Assembly: GCF_000429265.1 (NCBI RefSeq)
Contig: NZ_AUBN01000014.1
Coordinates: forward strand, 1 to 64,000
DNA: 64,000 nt
Source of the DNA: Actinomyces gerencseriae DSM 6844
Lineage (GTDB): Bacteria > Actinomycetota > Actinomycetes > Actinomycetales > Actinomycetaceae
Reading direction: 5' to 3'
Part shown: piece by piece, positions 63,343-64,000 of the stretch
Layout: each line of letters opens with the position of its first letter
How positions within the stretch are numbered: the first letter of the stretch is position 1
The notes under the pieces: model-generated
Databases searched by the model: none
Told to the model about the DNA's origin: nothing
What the model saw: the letters and a program-made list of their open reading frames with translations, nothing else
Translations under genes and position numbers: made by a program

Positions 63343-64000
63343 ATGGTCAAGCGCCAGATCCCCAACCCGAACGAGATCTTCGACCTGCTCCACTTCAAGA
63401 AACTCGATCTGAACGCCAGGCACCGGCGACTCCAGTCGGCTCAAACCGTCTGGGACCTGCGCACGATCGCCAGGCGACGCACGCCCGCGGCCGCCTTCGA
63501 CTACACCGACGGCGCCGCCGAGGGCGAGATCTCCCTGCGTCGGGCCCGTCAGGCCTTCCGCGACGTCGAGTTCCACCCCGACATCCTGCGGCCGGCGCCC
63601 TCCGTCGACACCTCGTGCAAGATCCTCGGCGGCCCCTCCGCCATGCCCTTCGGCATCGCCCCCACCGGTTTCACCCGCCTCATGCAGACCGAGGGCGAGA
63701 TCGCGGGCGCCGGCGCCGCGGGCGCCGCGGGCATCCCCTTCACCCTCTCCACTCTCGGGACCGCCTCCATCGAGGACGTCAAGGCCGCCAACCCGCGCGG
63801 GCGGAACTGGTTCCAGCTCTACGTCATGTGCCAACGGGAGATCTCCTACGGGCTGGTGAAGCGCGCCGACGCCGCCGGCTTCGACACCCTCATGTTCACC
63901 GTGGACACCCCGGTGGCGGGGGCTCGCCTGCGCGACAGGCGCAATGGATTCTCCATTCCGCCTCAGATCACCATGGGAACGGTTCTCAATGCGATCCCCC
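63343..64000 (+). CDS. lldD: FMN-dependent L-lactate dehydrogenase LldD, 3' truncated by window edge
   Basis: The frame from ATG 63343 stays open to the window end (about 219 residues). It starts MVKRQIPNPNEIFDLLHFKK, then FDYTDGAAEGEISLRRARQA, PFGIAPTGFTRLMQTEGEIA, FTLSTLGTASIEDVKAA, NWFQLYVM and FTVDTPVAGARLRDRRNGF. These match the FMN-binding barrel of the alpha-hydroxy-acid oxidase/LldD family in order; the catalytic His and Arg lie beyond the window. It oxidises L-lactate to pyruvate. An in-frame ATG at 63322 is an alternative start; GAGG lies 12 bases before 63343. Confidence 0.9.
   Translation, partial: MVKRQIPNPNEIFDLLHFKKLDLNARHRRLQSAQTVWDLRTIARRRTPAAAFDYTDGAAEGEISLRRARQAFRDVEFHPDILRPAPSVDTSCKILGGPSAMPFGIAPTGFTRLMQTEGEIAGAGAAGAAGIPFTLSTLGTASIEDVKAANPRGRNWFQLYVMCQREISYGLVKRADAAGFDTLMFTVDTPVAGARLRDRRNGFSIPPQITMGTVLNAIP

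Overview
The window is high-GC DNA with strong G/C third-position bias, frequent GTG starts and purine-rich ribosome binding sites. It most likely comes from an actinobacterium of the Actinomyces/Schaalia type (Actinomycetaceae); the genus is inferred from gene content, not proven. No rRNA, tRNA or CRISPR array was seen.

Layout. (1) 1-6050 is a decaying polymorphic-toxin/immunity region. It holds a truncated DUF2185/Imm33-like gene, two orphan C-terminal nuclease-toxin modules (one fused in frame to an immunity fragment by a 10-bp microhomology deletion), an intact two-domain immunity-like gene, tandem paralogues, an IS3-family remnant and a frameshifted duplicate of a small gene. (2) 6066-8883 (minus) is a translationally coupled trio: SorC-type regulator, ArgA-like acetyltransferase, mutY. 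(3) 9050-13029 is glycerol metabolism, glpD and glpK, separated by a mirror-symmetric repeat array. (4) 13131-29718 is a surface polysaccharide locus: Wzz-like protein, O-antigen ligase/polymerase-like protein, five glycosyltransferases, Wzx-like flippase, polyprenyl glycosylphosphotransferase, a TagD-like cytidylyltransferase and a CDP-alcohol phosphotransferase. The last two suggest a phospho-alcohol substituted polymer. A secreted beta-propeller protein and a lipoprotein lie inside it.

(5) 29725-47344 resembles the PFNA cluster described in bifidobacteria: giant Ig/fn3 protein, MoxR ATPase, DUF58 protein, transglutaminase-fold membrane protein and RDD-FHA protein on plus; Ser/Thr kinase, zinc-ribbon FHA protein and a second RDD-FHA protein on minus; then an unknown protein. 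The transglutaminase domain appears to lack its catalytic Cys and His. (6) 47345-49606 is repeat-rich spacer and a locally AT-rich patch with a small secreted protein and a small membrane protein. (7) 49607-64000 is carbon-source uptake and oxidation: lactate permease, DUF418 membrane protein, lutABC, DeoR regulator, MFS polyol-type permease, mannitol dehydrogenase, a pentapeptide-like protein, a frameshifted dedA and the 5' part of lldD.

Intergenic DNA carries repeat families that ordinary annotation would miss. Three loci (about 5490, 11041, 61129) have 20-bp units with a GTCGTAC core that run toward a central hairpin and are mirrored on the other side with nearly exact dyad symmetry. Six loci have strictly 22-bp-phased ACCGATCTCG units. 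A nested hairpin element occurs twice. Several short direct repeats are spaced about 60 bp. The mirror arrays and the 22-bp arrays are the best candidates for something undescribed.
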